Shown piece after piece: positions 1 through 5,937 of a stretch of 7,577 bases of DNA. The stretch is from NCBI GenBank assembly GCA_026967815.1, contig JAPUUO010000066.1, forward strand, positions 1-7,577, in the 5' to 3' direction. Each line of letters opens with the position of its first letter. Position 1 is the stretch's first letter. Below the pieces are notes generated by a model. That model did no database searches, was not told the DNA's origin, and worked only from the letters and a program-made list of their open reading frames with translations. The stretch comes from Candidatus Bathyarchaeota archaeon. GTDB taxonomy: Archaea > Thermoproteota > Bathyarchaeia > Bathyarchaeales > Bathyarchaeaceae. The position numbers and the translations under genes were made by a program.

Positions 1-270
1 GGTACCGGAATTAGCCCTTCAGATGTCACTATAGAAACGATTACGCCTCTGTTTGAAAAGGAGTTGCACGGATTCGGCGAGGTTTTTCGCTGGCTCTCCT
101 ATCAAGCCATCGGTTCCGCCGCGGTGATGACGCGGGCGACCGCTGGAATTATGCAAGGCAAGGCTGTTTTTTGCATTCCCGGTTCGCCGCAGGCCGTCAG
201 GCTTTGTCTTGAAAAGCTTATATTGCCGGAAGCGGGGCATATTCTTCTCCACGCCTTAGGGAAAGGGTAG
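1..270 (+). CDS. moaB: MoaB/MogA-family molybdopterin adenylyltransferase, 3' part only
   Basis: The reading frame is open from base 1 to the TAG at 268-270 and gives the last 89 residues, so the gene starts outside the window. The visible part begins with the family's GGTG pterin-binding motif followed by ISPSD, whose Asp (visible residue 8) matches the catalytic Asp of the MoaB/MogA family. Further on are an SRATAG-like block (TRATAG) and an IPGSP loop near the C-terminus, all in the usual order and at the usual distance from the end. The family binds molybdopterin and adenylates it, activating it for Mo or W insertion in the cytoplasm. The following moaA starts 8 bp downstream, so the two are probably cotranscribed. 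MoaB versus MogA cannot be separated rigorously from the fragment; the length of the tail fits the archaeal MoaB type. Confidence 0.93.
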   Translation, partial: GTGISPSDVTIETITPLFEKELHGFGEVFRWLSYQAIGSAAVMTRATAGIMQGKAVFCIPGSPQAVRLCLEKLILPEAGHILLHALGKG

Positions 271-278
271 TCACTGCA

Positions 279-1211
279 ATGCTCTTTGACAAGTGTGGGC
301 GGCCTGCGCTCAATCTGCGGATTTCGCTTACCCAACAGTGTAATTTGAACTGCGTGTACTGTCACCGCGAGGGGCAGACTCTAGGTTCTTCTTCGACCGA
401 GATGTCGACGGATGAAGTTGTGCGAATAGTCAAAATTGCGGTTTCGCTTGGCATTTCTCGTATAAAATTGACAGGGGGAGAACCGCTTCTTCGTCCTGAC
501 ATTCTGGATATCGTGAAGGGCATCGCAGAACTACGCGGGCTGAGCGATCTGTCGATGACGACAAATGGAAGCCGCCTCGTCTCGTTGGCAAAGCCGCTTC
601 GCAAGGCAGGGTTAGTGCGGGTGAACGTGAACCTTCCCTCGCTGGATGAAAAGACCTACAGCACGTTGAACAATGGCAATCTGCGCGACGTTGTGGCGGG
701 TGTTCGAGCCGCCGTTAAGGCTGGTCTGTATCCCGTCAAGGTGAATATGCTTGTTTTGAACAGAGTTAATGAACATGAGATTCCGCAGATGATCGGTTTT
801 GCCCGTCACACCGAAACGATTCTGCAGTTGATGGAGTTGGAACCGGTTAACCTCGATGACCGGTTCTATTCTCAGCACTTCTTTGCTCTCGACGGCGTTG
901 AAGCCGAGCTTAAGAAAGATGCGGTTGAAGTGAGAACTCGCGGCAACATGCAGAATCGTAGGGTATACTTTCTGCCAAAGGTGAAGGTTGAGGTTGTTCA
1001 TCCAATTGAGAACACAGAGTTTTGTGCTCGTTGCACACGGTTGCGTGTGACCAGCGATGGCAAGTTAAAGCCTTGTCTGATGCGAAATGATAACTTGGTT
1101 AACGTATTGACGCCTTTGCGTGCAGGCGCTGACGACACCGAACTACAGCAGCTTTTTGTCACGGCCGTTACCAGAAGGGCTCCATACTACGAACCCTTGA
1201 AACGTAAATAG
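279..1211 (+). CDS. moaA: GTP 3',8-cyclase MoaA (radical SAM, molybdopterin synthesis)
   Basis: This 310-residue protein carries both iron-sulfur signatures of MoaA. The radical-SAM cluster is C21-x3-C25-x2-C28 and the C-terminal GTP-binding cluster is C249-x2-C252-x13-C266, with the CTRLRVTSDGKLKPC block between. The SAM-binding LTGGEPL lies at 64-70 and a TTNG strand at 94-97. The family converts GTP to 3',8-cyclo-dihydro-GTP, the first step to cyclic pyranopterin monophosphate, in the cytoplasm. The length is slightly below the bacterial ~330 and normal for archaea. The ATG at 279 is 8 bp after the moaB stop, so translational coupling is likely. The C-terminus ends in KRK and lacks the Gly-Gly tail that bacterial and human MoaA insert into the active site. 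A reverse-strand gene converges 54 bp downstream. Confidence 0.96.
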   Translation: MLFDKCGRPALNLRISLTQQCNLNCVYCHREGQTLGSSSTEMSTDEVVRIVKIAVSLGISRIKLTGGEPLLRPDILDIVKGIAELRGLSDLSMTTNGSRLVSLAKPLRKAGLVRVNVNLPSLDEKTYSTLNNGNLRDVVAGVRAAVKAGLYPVKVNMLVLNRVNEHEIPQMIGFARHTETILQLMELEPVNLDDRFYSQHFFALDGVEAELKKDAVEVRTRGNMQNRRVYFLPKVKVEVVHPIENTEFCARCTRLRVTSDGKLKPCLMRNDNLVNVLTPLRAGADDTELQQLFVTAVTRRAPYYEPLKRK

Positions 1212-1214
1212 TGC

Positions 1215-1245
1215 ACGCACAAGTGAGGGATACAACTACTTGCGT
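1215..1245. terminator. imperfect hairpin between convergent genes
   Basis: Between the stops of moaA and the thioredoxin fusion gene, ACGCAcAAGT (1215-1224) can pair with ACTTGCGT (1238-1245), with one bulged base and a 13-nt loop. Its place in a 54-bp convergent gap fits transcript-end processing on either strand. There is no adjoining T-tract, which archaeal termination normally needs, so a terminator role is only a guess. Confidence 0.2.
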
Positions 1246-1265
1246 TGAAACCGCAGAAAGACGGG

Positions 1266-2111
1266 CTACAGGTATCTACGCAGTTTTGCTTCTATGGATT
1301 GTTTTGGAACCGCGCCGACTATGCGGTCAACTTCTTTTCCGTCTTTCATTATAAGCAATGTTGGTATGCTCATTACGTTAAATCGCACAGCAGTTTCCGG
1401 ATTCTCATCCACGTTCAGTTTCCCAAAGACTACTGTGCCAGCGTAGGCTTCTGCCAGTTCATCGACAATGGGCGCCACTATGCGACAGGGACCACACCAC
1501 GCAGCCCAACAATCAATCATTAGTAACGGATACTGTTGCACTACTTGCTCAAAATCGCCATCGCTAATAGTGATCGGCGAACTTGAAATATCCTTCTTCT
1601 CAGTTGCTTCTCCAACTGCCTTTTCCATGATTTCTCGCTTTTTCTTCGCTCGGATTCGCTCCAGTTCAGGGTCAGCTCCACTGGTCTTGAGACGCCCATG
1701 CTCAATCATCATACACTTGTTCATGATCACTGAAAAGCCAGCCTCCACCGCACGCTTCGCAGCCTCTTCGTGAACAATGCCAAGTTGCATCCAAATTACG
1801 TCGGGCTTTCCATGGATCTTGCGCAACTGTATCGCTTGGTCCACAATCGACGGAACAGCCTCGGGCGGTCTGAAAATGTCCACAATGTCAATCGTTTTCT
1901 GCAAGTCATCTGGCAGGTCGAGCAATGACTTGTAACATTTTTTTCCGAGAACTTTGTCAGCGAAGGGATTGATTGGCACAATAGTATACCCATGAGACTT
2001 CAAGTATTCAGCCACTTGATAGCTATCTTTGGCTGCGTCGCGGGACACACCGACAACGGCCACGGTCTTGTGCCCTTGCAGTAAATTCTTTATTGTTTCA
2101 TTTCCATTCAT
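1266..2111 (-). CDS. CoA-binding (YccU-like Rossmann) domain fused to thioredoxin
   Basis: This 281-residue protein has two parts. Residues 1-143 resemble the CoA-binding domain family PF13380 (YccU type): a VAVVGVSRD glycine-rich turn at 17-25, VPINPF at 45-50, DIFRPPEAVP at 78-87 and the family's NKCMMIEH block at 131-138 with C133. A charged linker of about 30 residues (145-175, rich in Lys/Arg/Glu) follows. Residues 180-281 form a complete thioredoxin with the buried Asp D200, the redox motif W205-C206-G207-P208-C209 and cis-Pro P250 in SIPT. No signal peptide or membrane helix is seen, so it should act in the cytoplasm as a disulfide reductase. The CoA-type domain may bind CoA or another nucleotide ligand. 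GGAAGGA lies just upstream of the ATG at 2111. C201, right after D200, is an extra cysteine. Domain calls are firm; the joint function is unknown. Confidence 0.92.
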   Translation of the reverse strand: MNGNETIKNLLQGHKTVAVVGVSRDAAKDSYQVAEYLKSHGYTIVPINPFADKVLGKKCYKSLLDLPDDLQKTIDIVDIFRPPEAVPSIVDQAIQLRKIHGKPDVIWMQLGIVHEEAAKRAVEAGFSVIMNKCMMIEHGRLKTSGADPELERIRAKKKREIMEKAVGEATEKKDISSSPITISDGDFEQVVQQYPLLMIDCWAAWCGPCRIVAPIVDELAEAYAGTVVFGKLNVDENPETAVRFNVMSIPTLLIMKDGKEVDRIVGAVPKQSIEAKLRRYL

Positions 2112-2188
2112 GGTTGATTCCTTCCAAAGAGCTTTTCAAGGGTAGGTTCTTGATTCTAAAGAGATTAGCAATTACCTAACTGATTTAT

Positions 2189-2200
2189 TACTATATTGCT
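2189..2200 (-). promoter_or_regulatory. possible TATA box of the CoA-binding/thioredoxin gene
   Basis: Read on the - strand this AT-rich segment contains AATATAGTAA, the best TATA-like match upstream of the gene starting at 2111. It would put transcription start near 2165-2170 and leave a leader of about 55 bases with the GGAAGGA ribosome site. Matches of this quality are common in AT-rich DNA, so confidence is low. Confidence 0.25.
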
Positions 2201-2204
2201 CTTG

Positions 2205-2247
2205 AGTTAGTGTTTTGAGAGCATTCCCCATGAGCCAAGTTAGTGTT
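2205..2247. repeat. 10-bp direct repeat AGTTAGTGTT, two copies
   Basis: AGTTAGTGTT occurs at 2205-2214 and again at 2238-2247, 33 bp apart, and each copy is followed by GAGA (after two extra T's in the first copy). The spacing is about three helical turns. Both copies lie upstream of the predicted promoter of the thioredoxin fusion gene, where an activator or repressor might bind, but nothing else supports a regulatory role. Confidence 0.35.
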
Positions 2248-2334
2248 GAGATTGGACACGCGCGAAAGGACGTTCTAGCTTAAATTTCGCTCGTATTGAG
2301 CATAGAAAACGCAAAGAATCAGCTCTTTAAATCT

Positions 2335-2360
2335 GCTTGTGTGCGTAACAAGCGCAAAAA
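2335..2360 (-). terminator. T-run and hairpin after the QueG-like gene
   Basis: On the - strand the stop at 2368 is followed within about 8 bases by TTTTT (2356-2360) and then by a perfect 6-bp stem GCTTGT/ACAAGC (2348-2353 with 2335-2340) around a 7-nt loop. A T-run soon after a stop is the usual archaeal termination signal. Five T's is short, and the hairpin comes after the T-run rather than before it, so the call is tentative. Confidence 0.3.
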
Positions 2361-2367
2361 CAGGGGA

Positions 2368-3123
2368 TTAAACTGGTTTCCGAGATTTTCCGATTGGGCA
2401 GACGTCGGCGCAGATGGTGCATTCCATGTAGCTTCTTGGGGTGGGTCTCTGAACGTATTGTCTCTCCAATTTCCTTACATCTTCCGGAACGTCGGGTGAG
2501 CAAGGGCTTTCCACGGAATAGGTCATGCAACGCGTAATCTTCAGCCTGTAAGGTTCCAAAGCCTTAGTGGGGCAAGCGGCAACACACTTTTCACATTTGT
2601 CACAGAAGTTCTCCTTGAAAGGCTCGTCCGAGTCAAGCTGGGCCGTCGTCAAAACTGATATCAGCTTTACCCTAGGCCCAAACTGGGGAGTTATCAGCAG
2701 AGTGTTCTTCCCCTGACAGCCTAAGCCACACCTGACAGCCGCAGGTTTCAGCGGGATGCGTGACGTAATGGTGGCATCGTAACCTTTCTTTCGGAGGAAG
2801 TCAACCACAGGCCATGCTTTATTCATCATGATCTCGGAGCCGAAATAGTAGCTCTCGAACTGTTCATCTGGCGAATGCATTCCATAACCTCGCCAGTTAG
2901 GCGGGTCGATAGCGAAACTGAAAGCTCTGTTGTCCCATGCGTGCAGAACCAGCAGTATCACTGATTTTACTGAGGGCAGTATCTCTTCGGGCGGGCGCAA
3001 GTTAGTGACTTTGCCTACCCAACCGTAGGGCAGGTCACGAAGCATGTCGGGAGTTGATACACCGGCTGTCACGAAACCCGCGGCAATCGCCTTTTGTTTC
3101 GCTTCTTGCGTTACAGACGCCAT
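2368..3123 (-). CDS. QueG-like (epoxyqueuosine reductase family) double 4Fe-4S protein
   Basis: This 251-residue protein matches the C-terminal half of QueG and related corrinoid/iron-sulfur reductases. It has the LKPAAVRCGLGCQGKNTLL block at 125-143 and the C174-x2-C177-x2-C180-x3-C184-P ferredoxin motif. The second set is C199 in RCMTY and C235-x2-C238-x3-C242-P. These eight cysteines can hold two 4Fe-4S clusters. In QueG this fold binds cobalamin and reduces epoxyqueuosine in tRNA. Here the QueG signature near the N-terminus (RYARG-DYH type) is not recognisable and the protein is over 100 residues shorter than typical QueG. Archaea generally carry archaeosine rather than queuosine in tRNA, so another substrate is likely. 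It may be a cobalamin-dependent or simple electron-transfer reductase. The ATG at 3123 has only a weak ribosome site; the preceding gene ends 30 bp upstream. Confidence 0.88.
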   Translation of the reverse strand: MASVTQEAKQKAIAAGFVTAGVSTPDMLRDLPYGWVGKVTNLRPPEEILPSVKSVILLVLHAWDNRAFSFAIDPPNWRGYGMHSPDEQFESYYFGSEIMMNKAWPVVDFLRKKGYDATITSRIPLKPAAVRCGLGCQGKNTLLITPQFGPRVKLISVLTTAQLDSDEPFKENFCDKCEKCVAACPTKALEPYRLKITRCMTYSVESPCSPDVPEDVRKLERQYVQRPTPRSYMECTICADVCPIGKSRKPV

Positions 3124-3153
3124 TTTTGTAACCAGCTATATCTATTTTGGAGG

Positions 3154-3810
3154 TCATATATAGCGCGCGCGCTTTGTGCCTACAGCATAGATTCTTTCAA
3201 CAGGAATCTCGAAATCGTAAGGTTGCCTAGTTTCCATAGAGATCAGCTCAAATCCAGAGGTTCGCAGATAGGTCTCCAAATCTTCTTCGGTGAAATTCGT
3301 GAAATATAGGCGTGTCTTCAACCCTACTAACTCGTCAACGTACCCTTCTGTACTGCCTTTCTTCACCACAATAAGGATCTTGCCACCCATCTTAAGCACT
3401 CTATTAAATTCGCAAAACAATATCTTCACTGATCGTTTTGGAGTGTGTATTATCGAATAGAAAGCTATTATTCCATCAATCGACTCATCTGCAATGTCCA
3501 ATCTCGCCATGTCCATTACTTGAAATCGCATTCGCGGGTTCTCTCTACGTGCGATTTCAATGCACCTTTCAGATATGTCTATTCCGAAAATACTTAGCCC
3601 TTTATCAAAAAGATACCGAGTGATGTGCCCGGGACCGCACCCCATATCACATATTATCGATTCAGAACCAAAATTGGCTGCGAATTTGTCTAGAATCACT
3701 CGATCAGATTCTTTCTGGTTCATTTCATCTTTGAAGAGCTCATAGTATCTCTCAGCGGCTAAGTCAAACGATTTCCTAGTTTCTTCGTTGATCTGCTCTA
3801 GTTCTTCGAT
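3154..3810 (-). CDS. class I SAM-dependent methyltransferase, apparent ATC start
   Basis: The methyltransferase fold is clear. Counting from the ATC at 3810 (218 residues), motif I is CDMGCGPG at 54-61, the ribose-binding acidic residue is D78 in GIDIS, FYSIIHTP lies at 117-124 and the LKMGGKILIV strand follows at 139-148. The first ATG is at 3723 and would give 189 residues. The frame stays open 29 codons further upstream and encodes family-typical sequence (YYELFKDE at 22-29), so the ATG start would cut off a real N-terminal helix. No ATG, GTG or TTG occurs in that stretch. GGAGG (3819-3823) sits 8 nt before ATC, directly after an in-frame TAG. Either ATC is used, or an ATG was changed to ATC. 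The substrate is unknown; small-molecule methylation is a guess. The acetyltransferase gene lies 69 bp upstream. Confidence 0.85.
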   Translation of the reverse strand: MEELEQINEETRKSFDLAAERYYELFKDEMNQKESDRVILDKFAANFGSESIICDMGCGPGHITRYLFDKGLSIFGIDISERCIEIARRENPRMRFQVMDMARLDIADESIDGIIAFYSIIHTPKRSVKILFCEFNRVLKMGGKILIVVKKGSTEGYVDELVGLKTRLYFTNFTEEDLETYLRTSGFELISMETRQPYDFEIPVERIYAVGTKRARYI

Positions 3811-3818
3811 CTAGATCT

Positions 3819-3823
3819 CCTCC
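3819..3823 (-). promoter_or_regulatory. strong Shine-Dalgarno GGAGG pointing at an ATC codon
   Basis: On the - strand TAAGGAGGAGAT is an excellent match to the archaeal 16S 3' end. Eight bases separate GGAGG from the ATC codon at 3808-3810. No ATG, GTG or TTG in the methyltransferase frame lies within usable distance, so this site decides the start. Confidence 0.75.
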
Positions 3824-3879
3824 TTACTCTCGCGCACAGTTTTTTGTGTGGTTTAGGCCTCAGAACAAGGTGTTAGTGC

Positions 3880-4296
3880 TCAATTGAGTCTCATGCCTAA
3901 ACTGATTACATCATCTTCTTGGAACCCAAGATGTTTGTAGAAATCAATTACTGAAGTGTTGCTCCGGCGAACCTGCAAGTTGATCTTTACGCAACCTATT
4001 TTCTTCAGTTCAGCAATGGCTTTTTGAACCAGCTTTCTCCCATAACCTTGTCTTTGATATTTAGGATTTACCGCCATATAGTTCATCCAGCCTCTATGGC
4101 CTTCATAGCCCACCATGATAGATCCTATGACCTTGCCTTCCAGCAAGCCTACAAAGAACAACTCTGGTTGGAAACTGGTTTTCTTCCTTATATCTTCAAC
4201 GGGATCATTTTGTGGAGTAATCAGATTGCATGTTTTCCATAGGTCAACCACTGCGTCCTGAAACTTTGATTCGTATGTCGAAATTTCAACCGTCAT
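3880..4296 (-). CDS. YpeA-like GNAT N-acetyltransferase
   Basis: This is a 138-residue single-domain GNAT protein, about the length of bacterial YpeA. The whole sequence follows that family: LWKTCNLITPQNDP at 19-32, a GYEGHRGW turn at 63-70, the acetyl-CoA pyrophosphate-binding motif A at 75-89 (AVNPKYQRQGYGRKL, with Q81 to R87 as the core), NTSVIDFYKHLGF at 113-125 and a closing SLGMRL. GNAT enzymes move an acetyl group from acetyl-CoA to an amine, and the substrate of YpeA-type members is not known. It is cytoplasmic with no membrane segment. The ATG at 4296 follows GGATCTAG, a weak ribosome site. It is the first gene of the leftward cluster, with the methyltransferase after it, and is divergent from the phosphohexomutase. 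Confidence 0.92.
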   Translation of the reverse strand: MTVEISTYESKFQDAVVDLWKTCNLITPQNDPVEDIRKKTSFQPELFFVGLLEGKVIGSIMVGYEGHRGWMNYMAVNPKYQRQGYGRKLVQKAIAELKKIGCVKINLQVRRSNTSVIDFYKHLGFQEDDVISLGMRLN

Positions 4297-4339
4297 CTAG
4301 ATCCGCTCGTCCGCGACAACATACTAGCGAAAATCCGAG

Positions 4340-4347
4340 ATTTTAAG
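4340..4347 (-). promoter_or_regulatory. possible TATA box for the acetyltransferase gene
   Basis: Read on the - strand this is CTTAAAAT, about 44 bases before the ATG at 4296. Transcription would then start near 4315-4320 with a leader of about 20 bases. Position and composition fit an archaeal promoter, and no better candidate lies between the two divergent genes on this strand. Confidence 0.4.
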
Positions 4348-4350
4348 ACT

Positions 4351-4401
4351 TTTCTTCGGAGAAGAAAGCCATTTCTCGAAGCTCATGAAAATATCTGAGC
4401 T
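4351..4401. repeat. two inverted repeats in the divergent promoter region
   Basis: TTTCTTC (4351-4357) and GAAGAAA (4361-4367) form a perfect 7-bp inverted repeat around GGA. AGCTCA (4380-4385) and TGAGCT (4396-4401) form a second, 6-bp, with a 10-nt spacer, ending where a TATAAA (4401-4406) begins. Both lie between the predicted promoters of the two divergent genes, so they could be operators. No regulator is encoded nearby. Confidence 0.35.
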
Positions 4402-4442
4402 ATAAAGAAGATTTTCTGGATCAATTACCTATTGCTGACTGA

Positions 4443-4452
4443 TTTTTAAATA
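4443..4452 (+). promoter_or_regulatory. TATA box of the phosphohexomutase gene
   Basis: TTTTTAAATA is close to the archaeal TATA consensus. It would place transcription start near 4473, about 35 bases before the start codon, which leaves room for the GGAGG ribosome site. A second TATAAA at 4401-4406 is a weaker alternative. Confidence 0.55.
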
Positions 4453-4496
4453 GGTCAGGTTCACCTTATTAAGGAACACGAAAACTAAAAAGAAAC

Positions 4497-4501
4497 GGAG
4501 G
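4497..4501 (+). promoter_or_regulatory. Shine-Dalgarno GGAGG of the phosphohexomutase gene
   Basis: GGAGG lies 5 nt before GTG (4507) and 8 nt before TTG (4510). Both are in frame, so the protein may begin one codon later. An ATG at 4502-4504 overlaps this site's edge and is out of frame. Confidence 0.7.
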
Positions 4502-4506
4502 ATGCG

Positions 4507-5937
4507 GTGTTGACTCGAATTATCTTCGGCACGGATGGTTGGCGTGGCATAATAGCAGAAGACTTCACGTTTGACAACGTGAAAGCCGTGGCTCAGGCTT
4601 TATCGGATTATCTCATACAGCAGAACTTGCATGAAAAGGGTTTGGTTGTTGGCTACGACACTCGCTTCATGTCCGATCGATTCGCCAAGGCCGTGGCTGA
4701 CGTTGCAGCCAGCAACAACATACACGTTCTGTTAGCCTCTAAGCCAACGCCAACACCTATCATCTCTTTCTCAGTCAAGAACCGCAAAGCAGGCGGCGGA
4801 GTGGTCATCACCGCTAGCCACAACCCGTCGATCTACAATGGCGTGAAATTCAAGCTTGAACACGGAGGACCCGCACCCACAGAAGTCACAAAACAGATCG
4901 AAAGCTTTCTTTTCAAAAATACACCGAAGCACAATGAAACAGAAATTGAAAGTAACATCGAGAGCGTAGATTTCGAAAGCGATTATGTTGAGCACACAAA
5001 GAAGCTGGTGGACCTACAACTCATAGGCAACACCGGCTTCAAAATAATCTTTGACGCCATGCACGGAGCAGGAAACAGAATCGTCCAAAGATTATTGTCA
5101 TCCACAAAGTGTGAGGTTAAAACCATACGCGCCGAGCAGAATCCAACTTTCGGCGGAATCAAGCCCGAACCCATGGCTCAGAATCTCAAGCCTTTGATGG
5201 AAACAGTTGTTGAGTCAAATGCCGACGTAGGTTTTGCCACTGACGGCGACGCAGACAGAGCCGGAGTGGTGACTTCAAAAGGTAAGTTAGTCACACCTCA
5301 TGAAGTCTTCGCTTTGCTCCTGCTCCACCTGTACAAGAACCGAGGCTGGCGAGGCGGCGTGGTAAAAACCGCTTCCGTATGCAGCATTGTGCCGAGAATA
5401 GCTGAAAAGTTTAGGTTGCCAGTGTACGACGTAGCTGTAGGCTTCAAAAACATATGCGAAATAATGCTTAAAGAGGACATTCTCATAGGCGGAGAAGAAA
5501 GCAGTGGCCTTGGATTTAAAAATCACATTCCCGAACGCGACGGCATACTCTCTTCCTTGTTCGTCTTAGAGGACATGGCTATGGAAAGAAAAAGCCTTAA
5601 CCAGCTCTTGACTGAATTGAGAAAAGAATTCGGCGAAATCCACTATGACCGGATAGACCTACCCTACGAAAAACCCAACCGCATGAACCTCATTCCAAAA
5701 CTCCAGCTTCGTCCTCCACGCCAAATCTGCAGCCTACAAGTCGAAAGAATCACCACATACAAAGGTGTGGAAGCTGTTAATGGAATAAAGTTACACTTCG
5801 CCGATAGCAGAAGCTGGCTTCTGATAAGAGCTTCGGAAACCGAGCCGCTAATTAGAATTTACAGTGAATCAACCAGTGACAAAATGGTGCAACGATTATT
5901 GGACCAAGGATTACAGCTTTTAAAAGCGATTACTTGA
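4507..5937 (+). CDS. alpha-D-phosphohexomutase (phosphoglucomutase/phosphomannomutase family)
   Basis: This 476-residue protein has all four active-site signatures of the phosphohexomutase superfamily in order. The phosphoserine loop is TASHNP at 102-107 with S104, the metal loop is DGDADR at 246-251, the sugar-binding loop is GEESSG at 329-334 and the phosphate-binding loop is RASETEP at 441-447. An FGTDGWRG block stands at the N-terminus. The enzyme shifts phosphate between C1 and C6 of glucose, mannose or glucosamine phosphates through a bisphosphate intermediate in the cytoplasm. It supplies sugar nucleotides for glycans or storage polymers. GEESSG fits the phosphoglucomutase/phosphomannomutase groups, but the substrate cannot be fixed from sequence, and glucosamine-phosphate mutase is possible. 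Length is normal. The start is GTG 4507 or TTG 4510. The 3' end overlaps the convergent zinc-ribbon gene by 8 bp. Confidence 0.95.
   Translation: MLTRIIFGTDGWRGIIAEDFTFDNVKAVAQALSDYLIQQNLHEKGLVVGYDTRFMSDRFAKAVADVAASNNIHVLLASKPTPTPIISFSVKNRKAGGGVVITASHNPSIYNGVKFKLEHGGPAPTEVTKQIESFLFKNTPKHNETEIESNIESVDFESDYVEHTKKLVDLQLIGNTGFKIIFDAMHGAGNRIVQRLLSSTKCEVKTIRAEQNPTFGGIKPEPMAQNLKPLMETVVESNADVGFATDGDADRAGVVTSKGKLVTPHEVFALLLLHLYKNRGWRGGVVKTASVCSIVPRIAEKFRLPVYDVAVGFKNICEIMLKEDILIGGEESSGLGFKNHIPERDGILSSLFVLEDMAMERKSLNQLLTELRKEFGEIHYDRIDLPYEKPNRMNLIPKLQLRPPRQICSLQVERITTYKGVEAVNGIKLHFADSRSWLLIRASETEPLIRIYSESTSDKMVQRLLDQGLQLLKAIT

Larger units (their letters stand above)
2112..2367. other. 256-bp intergenic region with short repeats and inverted repeats
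   Basis: This is the longest non-coding stretch in the window, lying between two - strand genes. It holds the presumed promoter of the thioredoxin fusion gene, a 10-bp direct repeat (2205-2214 and 2238-2247), an inverted repeat GCGAAA (2262-2267)/TTTCGC (2285-2290) and a hairpin at 2335-2353 just after the stop of the upstream gene. No tRNA, known RNA or convincing gene was recognised. A 17-codon ORF at 2230-2283 on the + strand is too short to support. Confidence 0.5.

Noticed and set aside
612..1001. 129-codon - strand ORF inside moaA
   Set aside because: Antisense shadow of a gene with clear catalytic motifs; no motif of its own.
2230..2283. 17-codon ORF starting ATGAGC on the + strand with a TATA-like box upstream
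   Set aside because: Too short to support, with no ribosome site and no recognisable peptide family.
2112..2367. tRNA or structured RNA in the largest gap
   Set aside because: No T-loop-like motif or cloverleaf pairing was found; only isolated 6-bp stems.
2296..2499. 67-codon + strand ORF over the end of the QueG-like gene
   Set aside because: Most of it is antisense to the well-supported iron-sulfur gene, and the protein shows no family-like motif.
3163..3172. (GC)5 run next to TATATA at the end of the methyltransferase gene, possible Z-DNA
   Set aside because: Short, and it encodes in-frame Arg-Ala-Arg; the alternation with TATATA is broken by AG, so no special structure is needed.
3811..3837. 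Pyrrolysine-type amber codon in the methyltransferase gene
   Set aside because: TAG ends three other genes here (moaB, moaA, thioredoxin fusion), and the GGAGG site lies inside the supposed upstream coding part, which favours initiation after the TAG.
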